A stretch of DNA of 64,000 nucleotides, taken from Sinosporangium siamense (GTDB lineage Bacteria; Actinomycetota; Actinomycetes; Streptosporangiales; Streptosporangiaceae). Positions 24,296 to 32,405 of the stretch are shown piece after piece. The notes below the pieces were generated by a model. It made no database searches and was not told the DNA's origin. It saw nothing but the letters and a program-made list of their open reading frames with translations. Within the stretch, counting starts at the first letter, position 1; each line of letters starts with the position of its first letter. The DNA lies in NCBI RefSeq assembly GCF_016863435.1, contig NZ_BOOW01000007.1:248001-312000 (forward strand). The letters are read 5' to 3'. The translations under genes were made by a program, and so were the position numbers.

Positions 24296-26041
24296 TTACG
24301 ATCCCTTGGTGGAGGTTCTCGGGGCTTGTACGGCGTTTGCCCTGGTCGGAGAGATGTAGGGATGTGGCCGTGCGCCACGGATGCTGAGAGCCGCAGCCAG
24401 CGTCGCCAGGGGAAGTGCGGGCAAAACGTACCGATAATCGAACTCCGCTACGAATGTCGGAGTAAGCAACAGGATCCACGCGGTGGCCCAGGGGAGCAGG
24501 ACGGCCCCGCCGCCCACTGCTGAGAGGATCCGCCGGGCGCCGGGCGCGAAACCGCGCTTGAAACCCTTTTTTTCGAAACCCTGCTCGAAATCGTGCTTGA
24601 AACCCTTCTCGATACCGTGCCCGTCGCCGGCCGGAGGCGCGTCGCTGCCGGCGGGCATGGGCTGTGACGGCTTTTGCCGTACTCGAAGCCGTGCGCGGAA
24701 CCCGGTGAGAACACGCGCGCCGGAATCCGCGGCGCGCCCGGTGACCGGGCGGTTGGTGAGCAGGCGGGTGGTGAGCAGCGCCGGGGGGACAAGCAGGATC
24801 ACCAGCAGGCCCGCCCCCGGCAGCGACACGAAGTCCTGATAAATCCGCATCCATCCGGCGTAGGGTTCGACGAGGTCCGTCCCGATGGGGCCGCGTTCGT
24901 ACTTCTCGGCGAAGCGTGCGCCGTTGACGGCGGCCTCACGCGTCGGAGGCGGGGGCGGGACGGCGGGGAACTGATAGAGGTCGTAGATCTCCTGATCCGG
25001 ATAGACCGGCCGGTCGACCGTGAACGTGCGTGACAACTCAGTCAGCGCCGACCGCACATAGTCGAGCGGCTGGCTCGTGATCGCCAGGACCGCGAAGCGG
25101 GTCGCCAGCGCGTCGTTCTCGCGGGTGAACGTGATGCCGGGCTGCTTCACCAGCGGCGAGGCGGGATTCCAGAGATATTCCTGAGAGGGCGGGCGCTGCG
25201 CCGGCGGGCGTGGATCGCAGAGCACCGCGAGGTCGGCCGGCGGCTTCATGATCGAGCAGTCGGCGAAGGTCATCGTGCGCGCGTACAGGAACGCGCCGTT
25301 CGCCCCTACCAGCCCGATCCTCTGGTAGGTCGCGTAGAACCACCCGCCGTAGGCGAGAATCGGGACGATCGCCGCCGCCAGCATCACCCCGGTCGCCGCG
25401 AACCTCTTGCGCGCCGACAACCAGGCCGCGAGCACCGCCACCAGCGGCAACCCCACCGTCCTCGTCAGCGACGCCGCCGCCAGGAGCAGACCGGCCGCGC
25501 ACGCCGCGCGCAACGTCATGCGGCCCCGCGACAGGCACAGGCAGACCGCGCCGAGCACCAGGACCGTGAACAACGAGTCGGACACCAGCAGGTGCTCCAG
25601 CTCGATCTGGTAGGCGTCCAGCAGCACCGGGACGGACGCGAGCACCGACGCCCAGCCGGGCGCACCCAGGCGGCGTGCCACCGCGTAGACCAGCACACCG
25701 GCGGTCAGCCCCAGCAAGTGCTGGGCGAACGTGACCACTCCGAAACTATGGAAGGGCTCAAGCAGCTTCAAAAACATTGAATAGCCCGCCGGACGCACCA
25801 GGTCTGGGCGGGGGCGGAGGACGGTCACGATATATGTGTAGGAATCGGGAAACCACAGAGCGGGCCGGTAACCCATCATCGTGACCAGGCGCAACACAAC
25901 ACCGAACCCGAAAACCACCGTGAACCACCGATGGTCGCGCCACACCGCCGCGACCACGGCAGGGCGGCGGGGCCGCTGTCCGGCGTCACGCGTCGCTCCG
26001 GCCACGAAGCCCCCCGCCCGTCCTCGATGATGGCCTGTCAC
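24296..26041 (-). CDS. GT-C membrane glycosyltransferase (PMT/ArnT-like)
   Basis: A 581-residue polytopic protein of the lipid-linked-sugar-dependent GT-C class. About ten hydrophobic helices are visible. The first external loop carries FPDSYTYI with Asp66, the acidic position expected for catalysis, followed by RPAGYSMF. A second soluble segment (about 250-390) precedes the last helices. An unusual insertion near residues 475-500 repeats GF(K/E) units (GFKHDFEQGFEKKGFKRGF) in the loop before a helix. The enzyme should use a polyprenyl-phosphate sugar at the outer membrane face, possibly supplied by the DPM-like enzyme at 28395. GTG 26041 is the inferred start. It is divergent from the gene at 26148. 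Confidence 0.85.
   Translation of the reverse strand: MTGHHRGRAGGFVAGATRDAGQRPRRPAVVAAVWRDHRWFTVVFGFGVVLRLVTMMGYRPALWFPDSYTYIVTVLRPRPDLVRPAGYSMFLKLLEPFHSFGVVTFAQHLLGLTAGVLVYAVARRLGAPGWASVLASVPVLLDAYQIELEHLLVSDSLFTVLVLGAVCLCLSRGRMTLRAACAAGLLLAAASLTRTVGLPLVAVLAAWLSARKRFAATGVMLAAAIVPILAYGGWFYATYQRIGLVGANGAFLYARTMTFADCSIMKPPADLAVLCDPRPPAQRPPSQEYLWNPASPLVKQPGITFTRENDALATRFAVLAITSQPLDYVRSALTELSRTFTVDRPVYPDQEIYDLYQFPAVPPPPPTREAAVNGARFAEKYERGPIGTDLVEPYAGWMRIYQDFVSLPGAGLLVILLVPPALLTTRLLTNRPVTGRAADSGARVLTGFRARLRVRQKPSQPMPAGSDAPPAGDGHGIEKGFKHDFEQGFEKKGFKRGFAPGARRILSAVGGGAVLLPWATAWILLLTPTFVAEFDYRYVLPALPLATLAAALSIRGARPHPYISPTRANAVQAPRTSTKGS
24545..24617 (-). repeat. ~12-base degenerate tandem repeat in GT-C gene
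   Basis: About six units of 12-15 bases around TGCTTGAAACCC / TTCGAAACCC lie inside the glycosyltransferase gene. They encode alternating Gly-Phe and charged residues. All units keep the reading frame. Confidence 0.75.
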
Positions 26042-26147
26042 ACCTGTCTGTCACCAACCTGGTTCGGCTGGCCGTACGTTACCTGCTGGGGCCCCGCCGC
26101 GGCGTCGGCGGCGGGCCCTGCGGGAGTCCTTGAGGGAAGGGGAGCGG

Positions 26148-28313
26148 ATGAGGGTCGATCTCGCGCGGTGGCCGTCGGCCGGCCGGGTGCTCGCCGCGAT
26201 CACGGTGCTGCCCGCCCTGCTGCTCGCCTCCTGGCTGATCGCCGGGGTGCCGCTGCTGCTGAGCGGATGGTTCAGGCCGCTGCCCGCGATCGTGCTGGCC
26301 GCCGTCGTGCTGGCCGCGCTCTGCGCACTCACGCTGCGCCGCCTGCCCGAGGTGATCGAGGCGTCGGCCTGGCAGACCGCCGGGGTCGCCGGGGTCGCCG
26401 CGGCCTCCGCCGTGTTCAACGGGCTGCTGCACAGTGAGGTGCTGGTCGTACGGCGAGACCCCGCGACCTATGCCCAATATGCGATCTGGCTGGCCGAGCA
26501 CGGATCGCTCCCGATCCCCGGGCAGATGGCCGCCTTCGGCGGCGGCGACCTCGCGCTGTGGTTCGCCAGCCCGGGGTTCTTCCTGGTGGGCTCGGACATC
26601 GTGCCGCAGTTCATGCCGGGAGCGCCGCTGATCTACGCGCTCGGGCACTGGCTGGGCGGCGCCGCCGGGATGCTGCTGGTCCCGGCGGTGCTCGGGGCAT
26701 TCGCCGTGCTCACCGTCGCAGGCGTCGTGGCCCGGCTGGCCGGGGCGGCGTGGGCGCCTTTGGCGGGTCTGGTGTTCGGTGTCGCGCTTCCGATCCTTTA
26801 CACCTCGCGTGCGACCTTCAGCGAGATCCCCTCGCTTGTGCTGCTGTTCGGCGGGGTCGTCCTGCTGCTCGACGCTCATGCGCGGGCGGTCGGCCACGGG
26901 ACGCTGCGCCCCGGCCGCGCGGCGCTGGCGCGGCCGGTCGGGGCCGCCTCCGCCCGGGCCGCGGCGGTCGTGGCGGGGCTTGTGTTCGGCTTGGCGCTGG
27001 TGGTGAGGATCGACGGGCTCCGGGATCTGATGCCGGTGCTGGCCTTCGCCGGTCTGCTCATCGCCCTGGGCCGCATCGCACGGAGGGCTCCTTCCACCGG
27101 CGCGCCGGCGCCGCTCGCGCTCTGGGTGGGATGGCCCGGCCTCGGGATTCCGCTGCTCGCCGGGCTGCTCGCCGGGATGGCGCTCGGGGGAAGCACGGGT
27201 TATCTCCTGTCGGAGCCCTATCTCAGGAATCTGTCGGCGTCGCTGGTTCCCCTGCTCGGCATATGCGCCGCCGTGGTGGTGCTGACGGTGGCCGGGGCCT
27301 GGGCCGGGCCGCGGCTTCACACGTGGATCGGGGCCGCGGGCGCCCGGTGGCCGGGGCTCGCCCGCCGCCTGCCGGCGGTGGGCGCCGGGGTGGTGGTGCT
27401 GGTCACCGCGGGCTTCGCCGTACGCCCGTGGGTGTCGACCGTGCGCCGCTTCGCGGTGACGCAGGACGACCAGTTCAACTCCGCCTTCATCGCCCAGGCG
27501 CAGCGGGACAACGGGTTGCCGATCGACTCCACCAGGCTTTACTACGAGGACTCCCTGTATTGGGTGATCTGGTACGTCGGGGTGCCCGTGGTCGTCCTGG
27601 CCACCCTGGCGGGGGCGCTGCTCGTCCGGCGCATGTTGCGCGGCGGAGAGGCGGCCTGGTTGCTGCCGCTCGCGATCATCGGCTGGACGACCGTGGCGAC
27701 CCTGCTCCGCCCGGGGATCACCCCCGACCACCCATGGGCGGCCCGCCGCCTTGTGCCCATCGTGATCCCGGGGCTGGTCATATTGGCCGTCTGGGGGCTC
27801 GGCTGGGTCAAGGACAAGGCCCGCCGCATGGGATACGGCGGGCGCGCTCAGGCCGCCGTCGCCGGCGTCGGCGCGGTGCTCTTGCTGGTCCCCCCGGCCG
27901 TCACCTCCATCGGCACCGCCTTCACCCCCGTCGAGCGGGGGGAGCGCGCCGCCGTCGAGGCCATGTGCCGCAAGATACCGGCCGACGCCTCCGTGCTGAT
28001 GGTCGAACGTGTGACCGGCGATCGCTTCGCCCAGGTCGTCCGGGGCATGTGCGGTGTCCCTGTGGCCCGCGCCAGGTCCGAGCGCGACACCGCCCCGCCG
28101 GAAGAGGTGCGCCGCGTCGTCGACAGGATCCGCGGCGCGGGCCGCCGCCCGGTGCTGCTCGCCGCCGACGCGGACCAGCTCACGCCGTACGGCACGGCCT
28201 TCAAAGCCCTCTCCCTCCATGCCCGGCAGGACGAACGCAGCCTGGTGGAACCGCCGAACGGCACCTGGTCGTTTTCCATGAACGTCTGGATGGTCGTTCT
28301 CGACCGCTCTTGA
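26148..28313 (+). CDS. Large GT-C-like membrane protein
   Basis: A 721-residue protein with 12 or more hydrophobic segments. The first external loop contains VVRRDPATYAQYAIWL with Asp104, the kind of Asp/Tyr motif seen in GT-C glycosyltransferases, followed by a WFASPGFFL segment. The C-terminal ~130 residues are soluble (MCRKIPADASVLMVERV). I cannot name its sugar or acceptor. ATG 26148 has GGGGAG just upstream; a TTG 18 bases earlier is less likely. It is followed in the same direction by the DPM-like glycosyltransferase, so the two may act together: one makes the lipid-linked sugar, the other uses it. Confidence 0.8.
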   Translation: MRVDLARWPSAGRVLAAITVLPALLLASWLIAGVPLLLSGWFRPLPAIVLAAVVLAALCALTLRRLPEVIEASAWQTAGVAGVAAASAVFNGLLHSEVLVVRRDPATYAQYAIWLAEHGSLPIPGQMAAFGGGDLALWFASPGFFLVGSDIVPQFMPGAPLIYALGHWLGGAAGMLLVPAVLGAFAVLTVAGVVARLAGAAWAPLAGLVFGVALPILYTSRATFSEIPSLVLLFGGVVLLLDAHARAVGHGTLRPGRAALARPVGAASARAAAVVAGLVFGLALVVRIDGLRDLMPVLAFAGLLIALGRIARRAPSTGAPAPLALWVGWPGLGIPLLAGLLAGMALGGSTGYLLSEPYLRNLSASLVPLLGICAAVVVLTVAGAWAGPRLHTWIGAAGARWPGLARRLPAVGAGVVVLVTAGFAVRPWVSTVRRFAVTQDDQFNSAFIAQAQRDNGLPIDSTRLYYEDSLYWVIWYVGVPVVVLATLAGALLVRRMLRGGEAAWLLPLAIIGWTTVATLLRPGITPDHPWAARRLVPIVIPGLVILAVWGLGWVKDKARRMGYGGRAQAAVAGVGAVLLLVPPAVTSIGTAFTPVERGERAAVEAMCRKIPADASVLMVERVTGDRFAQVVRGMCGVPVARARSERDTAPPEEVRRVVDRIRGAGRRPVLLAADADQLTPYGTAFKALSLHARQDERSLVEPPNGTWSFSMNVWMVVLDRS

Positions 28314-28394
28314 CCAGCGGAAGTGACACTCCGTAACCGAATCGGGTGCCGTTTTACGCTCGGGGCACAGCTTTGGCGAGTATCCTCGCGGGAC

Positions 28395-29324
28395 GTGAGC
28401 ACGCCCCCGACCTCCCCTGGATCCGCTGTGGACGACAACCCCTATGTCACGATCGTCCTGCCGTGTTACAACGAGCAGGATCACGTCATCCAGGAGATCG
28501 AGCGCATCAGCGCCGCGATGGACTCAAGTGGCTACAGCTATGAGCTGCTCGCCATCGACGACCACTCCGCGGATCAGACGCTGGCCAGACTGCACGAGGC
28601 CGCGCCGTCCTTCCCCAACATGAAGGTCGTGGCGTTCCACCGCAACGGCGGATCGGGCACGGTGCGCCGCATCGGCAGCCAGGAGGCCCGCGGCGAGATC
28701 GTGGTCTGGACCGACGCGGACATGACCTACCCCAATGAGCGCATCCCCGAGCTGGTGCAGATCCTGGAGAAGGATCCGAGCATCGACCAGGTCGTGGGGG
28801 CGCGCACCAGCGAGCAGGGCACGCACAAGATGCTCCGGGTGCCCGCCAAGTGGTTCATCAGGAAGGTCGCCGAGAAGCTCGCGGGGCAGGAGATCCCCGA
28901 CCTCAACTCCGGGTTGCGGGCGTTCCGCAAGTCGGTGGCCAAGCCCTATCTGCGGTTGCTGCCCCCCGGCTTCTCCTGCGTCACGACGATCACGCTGGCG
29001 TTCCTCTCCAACCAGCACGACGTCTACTACCTGCCGATCGGCTATAGCAAGCGGGCGGGCACGTCGAAGTTCAGCTTCGTGTCCGACGCCTATCGCTACA
29101 TCCTGCAGGTGCTCCGCATGATCATGTATTTCAACCCGCTCAAGGTGCTCATGCCGCCGGCGTTGTCGCTGATCGGCATCGCCATCACCAAGGGCCTGGT
29201 GTGGGACATGATCCGCCACCCGTTCTACCTCGCCCAGAACACCGTCATGATGTTCACCACCGGCCTGATCATCGGTTCACTGGCCCTGCTGGCCGACCTC
29301 ATCGTGCGATCCAGGGGCGATTAG
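28395..29324 (+). CDS. Glycosyltransferase family 2, DPM/GtrB-like with C-terminal helices
   Basis: A 309-residue GT-A enzyme resembling dolichol-phosphate mannose synthase and GtrB. Landmarks are VTIVLPCYNEQDH (18-30), AIDDHSADQT (53-62), the metal motif TDADMTYP (Asp107, Asp109), DLNSGLRAF and GYSKRAGTSKFS. Two transmembrane helices lie in the last 60 residues. It should transfer a sugar, plausibly mannose or glucose, from a nucleotide sugar to polyprenyl phosphate, giving the donor for GT-C enzymes on either side. GTG 28395 is the chosen start. The next gene begins at the base after its stop codon. Confidence 0.9.
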   Translation: MSTPPTSPGSAVDDNPYVTIVLPCYNEQDHVIQEIERISAAMDSSGYSYELLAIDDHSADQTLARLHEAAPSFPNMKVVAFHRNGGSGTVRRIGSQEARGEIVVWTDADMTYPNERIPELVQILEKDPSIDQVVGARTSEQGTHKMLRVPAKWFIRKVAEKLAGQEIPDLNSGLRAFRKSVAKPYLRLLPPGFSCVTTITLAFLSNQHDVYYLPIGYSKRAGTSKFSFVSDAYRYILQVLRMIMYFNPLKVLMPPALSLIGIAITKGLVWDMIRHPFYLAQNTVMMFTTGLIIGSLALLADLIVRSRGD

Positions 29325-30395
29325 ATGCGCATCGCCATCGTCGGGCCCACCTACCCCTATAAAGGCGGCGGCGCCCAGCACACCACCGAGCTCGCCCACC
29401 GCCTGGCCGCCCGCGGCCACGACGTGGTCATCGAGTCGTGGCGCGCGCAATACCCGTCGTTCCTCTACCCCGGCCAGCAGACGATCACCGCACCCGAGGG
29501 CACGCCCTTCCCCCACACCAACCGCCGCCTCGACTGGCGCAGCCCCGGCGGCTGGGTGAGCCGCGGCAGGCTGATGCGTGAGGCAGACCTCGTGGTGCTC
29601 ACCGTGCTCAGCCCCGTGCAGGTGCCCCCCTACCTCGGCATTCTGTACGGCATGGGCCACCGTGCCCCGGTCCTCGCCCTCTGCCACAACGTGCTGCCAC
29701 ACGAGCGCAAGCCATACGACAAGCCGCTCATGAAGGCGTTGCTCCGCCGGGTGGACCGGGTGCTCGCCCACTCCGAGGAGCAGGCGCTCATCGCCCGCGA
29801 CCTCACGCCCGCCCCCGTCGCCGTGGCCGGTCTGCCACCGCACCTGCCCGCGCGGGCAGGTGCCGGCCGCGAGGGGTGGTCGGTGCGCAATCATTTGTTG
29901 TTCTTCGGCATGGTCCGGCCTTACAAGGGGCTTGACCTGCTGCTGCGTGCCCTCGCCAAGACCCCGGGCGTCGGGCTGACCGTGGCCGGTGAGTTCTGGG
30001 GCGGGCTCGACGACACCGCGGCTCTGGTCGCCGAGCTCGGGCTCGGCGACCGGGTGGAGCTGCGGCCCGGCTATGTCCCGGCGAGCGACGTGCCCGCCCT
30101 GTTCGAGCGGGCCGACGCGCTGGTGCTGCCCTATCGTTCGGCCACGGCGAGTCAGAACGTCTGGCTGGGACACGAGCACGGCGTCCCGGTGATCGCCACG
30201 GCGGTGGGCGGCCTGGCCGACCACGTCACGGACGGGGTGGACGGCCTGCTGGTCGAGGAGGCCACGACGGAGGCCCTGACCAAGGCCCTGGCCCGCTTCT
30301 ACGAGCCGGGCGAGCCGGAGCGGCTCCGGGCTGGGGTGAAGGCGGTTGACCCGGAGCCCTATTGGACGACTTATGTGGACACGCTGCTGAGCTGA
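29325..30395 (+). CDS. Glycosyltransferase family 4
   Basis: A 356-residue GT-B enzyme. It opens MRIAIVGPTYPYKGGGAQHT, the usual acceptor-domain glycine-rich strand-loop. The donor domain has HLLFFGMVRPYKGLDLLL, then WLGHEHGVPVIATAVGGLAD, where Glu of HEHGVP matches the retaining GT4 glutamate. It is predicted to be a peripheral membrane enzyme adding one sugar to a growing lipid-linked glycan. The ATG directly follows the stop of the DPM-like gene, so the two are transcribed and probably translated together. It converges with the flippase-like gene after 23 bases. Confidence 0.9.
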   Translation: MRIAIVGPTYPYKGGGAQHTTELAHRLAARGHDVVIESWRAQYPSFLYPGQQTITAPEGTPFPHTNRRLDWRSPGGWVSRGRLMREADLVVLTVLSPVQVPPYLGILYGMGHRAPVLALCHNVLPHERKPYDKPLMKALLRRVDRVLAHSEEQALIARDLTPAPVAVAGLPPHLPARAGAGREGWSVRNHLLFFGMVRPYKGLDLLLRALAKTPGVGLTVAGEFWGGLDDTAALVAELGLGDRVELRPGYVPASDVPALFERADALVLPYRSATASQNVWLGHEHGVPVIATAVGGLADHVTDGVDGLLVEEATTEALTKALARFYEPGEPERLRAGVKAVDPEPYWTTYVDTLLS

Positions 30396-30418
30396 CGTCC
30401 GCCGCCTTGCGGCTCGTC

Positions 30419-31378
30419 TTATGAGGACGGCTCGGCCACCGGCTCCGGGGTCCGCTGGGCGGTGGTGCGGGCGCGGCGGCCGAGGAGCCAGCCGATGCCC
30501 GCCCACGACAGGTCGCACAAGGTCACGACGAGCCGGGTGACCACGGCGGCCACCAGGGCGTTGCTCGCGCCGATGAGCGGGGTGAGGGCGAGCAGCATGG
30601 CCCCCTCGCGCACCCCGATGCCCGCCGGGGCGACCACGAACAGCAGCCCGGTCGCCCACCCGATGGCATAGGCGCCCGCGGACACCAGCAGCAGTGTCCA
30701 GTTGTCGGTGCCGGGCGACAGATCCGAGGTGATCAGCCAGACCTGCACGCCGTACAACACCCAGGCGATCATGCTGGTCGCCGCCGCGATGAGAACGGCG
30801 GAGCCGGGGATATCCCGCTCCAGGGGCTCTCGCCGGGCGATGCGCATCGCCAGATTGAGGCCCCAGGCGAGCACCCGGGGGTGCATGCAGATCAGGATGA
30901 CCGGGATCAGCGCCACGAGATACCAGGCTTGGCGGATGAGGTCCTGCGCGGTGAGGGGCAGGGTCGCCGCGGCGAGGGTGAGCGCGCAGCCGAGCGAGAT
31001 CACGAGCGCCAGCGACGTGCCGGCGAACGTGCGCCTCGGCGGGCAGCCGTGATCGCGGCCGAGCTCCATCATCGCCGCGTAGGCCCAGACCGTGCCCGGC
31101 ACATATTTGCCGAGCTGGCCCACGCACATGATGCGCGCGGCCACGCCGTATGGCAGGGGGGAGCCCAGCCCGGACACGGTCGCGCGCCAGGCCACGAGCA
31201 TCAGGCCCTGTCCCAGCATCACCACCGCGAACGATCCGATGATCGACCACCACGACAGCTTGGTGAGGGCCGCCGTGGTCTCGTCCCAGTCTCTGGCCAG
31301 GCCGTATCCGAGGAAGCCCAGTGCGATCAACGCGAGGACAATCCGCAGCAAAGGGCTAGATCGTAGACGGCTGAGCAT
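30419..31378 (-). CDS. Flippase-like (LPG synthase transmembrane domain) protein
   Basis: A 319-residue protein with about eight transmembrane helices, of the family containing the membrane part of MprF (lysylphosphatidylglycerol synthase TM region, also called flippase-like). The diagnostic block is VGQLGKYVPGTVWAYAA followed by ELGRDHG, and the C-terminal half contains VVAPAGIGVREGAML. Standalone members occur in glycan loci and may move lipid-linked sugars or modify their use; direct evidence is limited. I start it at ATG 31378 (MLSRLRSSP), where similarity to the paralog begins. A paralog lies at 32402, with the methyltransferase gene between them. Confidence 0.85.
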   Translation of the reverse strand: MLSRLRSSPLLRIVLALIALGFLGYGLARDWDETTAALTKLSWWSIIGSFAVVMLGQGLMLVAWRATVSGLGSPLPYGVAARIMCVGQLGKYVPGTVWAYAAMMELGRDHGCPPRRTFAGTSLALVISLGCALTLAAATLPLTAQDLIRQAWYLVALIPVILICMHPRVLAWGLNLAMRIARREPLERDIPGSAVLIAAATSMIAWVLYGVQVWLITSDLSPGTDNWTLLLVSAGAYAIGWATGLLFVVAPAGIGVREGAMLLALTPLIGASNALVAAVVTRLVVTLCDLSWAGIGWLLGRRARTTAQRTPEPVAEPSS

Positions 31379-31445
31379 TGGACCAGAGTACGCGTCGGCG
31401 TTACTCGGAGGTAGGCACCACGCGTCGCCGGTACTGTTGGGCGTC

Positions 31446-32405
31446 GTGGGAGTCGCTAAGGAACGTGTCGCGCAACTCGAATACTCCGAGTTCCAGGGCG
31501 CGATGCTCGACGAGGCCAAACGCCGCCGTAAAGCCGCGAAGATCATCGCGGTGCTGGCTCACTTCTTGGGCACCGGGCAGGGCTTGGGAAATAGGCAGGG
31601 CTTGGGAAATGGGCAGGGCTTGGGAACCGGGCAGGGAACGGGGGTTAAGGGTGGCACCGGGCAGGAGCCTGGTGCCGAGCCGGACTCCCCAGCCGGGGTG
31701 CTCGCCGGGCTGACCGTGGCGGATATCGGCTGTTCGGCGGGGTTCATCGCCGATGAGCTGGCCGAGGCCGGGGCGCTGCACACCTTCGGTGTCGACATCG
31801 ACGTGCCGGGCCTGCGCAAGGCGGCGGCCAGGTTCGGCGGGCGGGTGGCGTTCGTGTGCGGCGACGGCACGGCTCTGCCGTTCCCCGACGGGTCGGTTGA
31901 CGTGCTGGTGTTCAACCACATCTACGAGCACGTCGTCGACCCCGACGCGATCATCGCCGAGATGCGGCGCGTGTTGTCCGATCGGGGGGTGCTCTACCTA
32001 GGGCTCGGCAATCGGCTCGGTGTGATGGAGCCGCATTACAAGCTGCCCTTCCTGTCCTACCTCCCGCCGGCGCTCGCCGACCGCTATGTGCGGGCCTTCG
32101 GCCGCGCCGACCATTACTACGAGCGCTATCGCACGCGATGGGGCCTGCGGAAGATGATGCGGGAGTTTCACGTGTGGGACTACACGTTTCCCGTGCTCGC
32201 CACACCTGAGCGGTTCGCCGGGTCGGAGCTTTTCCCCGGCATGATCGGCAAGGTCGCCGGGGCCGTGCTGGCCCGGGTGCCCCGGGCCGCGCTGCGGCTG
32301 CTGCTGCCGGTCGTGCCGACCTACCTGTGGGTCGCGACGAAGAAGCCGATGGTTCCCCGTGGCCCCAGGCTGCCCCGACCTCCCGAGCGGGTCCGTCCCC
32401 TGTGA
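31446..32405 (+). CDS. Class I SAM-dependent methyltransferase with repeat insertion
   Basis: A 319-residue methyltransferase. SAM-binding motif I is VADIGCSAGF (91-100). An acidic residue follows in FGVDID, CGDGTALPF is the next motif, and DVLVFNHIYEHV is motif IV of the UbiE/type 11 kind. Before motif I there is an insertion of about 40 residues rich in Gly and Gln (repeats of QGLGNG), encoded by 18-base tandem repeats. The likely substrate is a sugar or lipid-linked intermediate, inferred only from context. GTG 31446 is the presumed start. The stop overlaps the next start by four bases (GTGA), so the methyltransferase and the flippase-like protein are translationally coupled. Confidence 0.87.
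   Translation: MGVAKERVAQLEYSEFQGAMLDEAKRRRKAAKIIAVLAHFLGTGQGLGNRQGLGNGQGLGTGQGTGVKGGTGQEPGAEPDSPAGVLAGLTVADIGCSAGFIADELAEAGALHTFGVDIDVPGLRKAAARFGGRVAFVCGDGTALPFPDGSVDVLVFNHIYEHVVDPDAIIAEMRRVLSDRGVLYLGLGNRLGVMEPHYKLPFLSYLPPALADRYVRAFGRADHYYERYRTRWGLRKMMREFHVWDYTFPVLATPERFAGSELFPGMIGKVAGAVLARVPRAALRLLLPVVPTYLWVATKKPMVPRGPRLPRPPERVRPL
31575..31646 (+). repeat. 18-base in-frame tandem repeat in methyltransferase gene
   Basis: Three 18-base units (31575, 31593, 31611) of GGGCAGGGCTTGGGAAAT, nearly identical, and a diverged fourth at 31629 encode Gly-Gln-Gly-Leu-Gly-Asn repeats. The unit length keeps the frame whatever the copy number. Confidence 0.88.

Noticed and set aside
26079-28484. 801-codon minus-strand frame
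   Set aside because: His/Arg/Gly/Pro-rich sequence antisense to the GT-C-like membrane protein, which has clear helices and a ribosome site.
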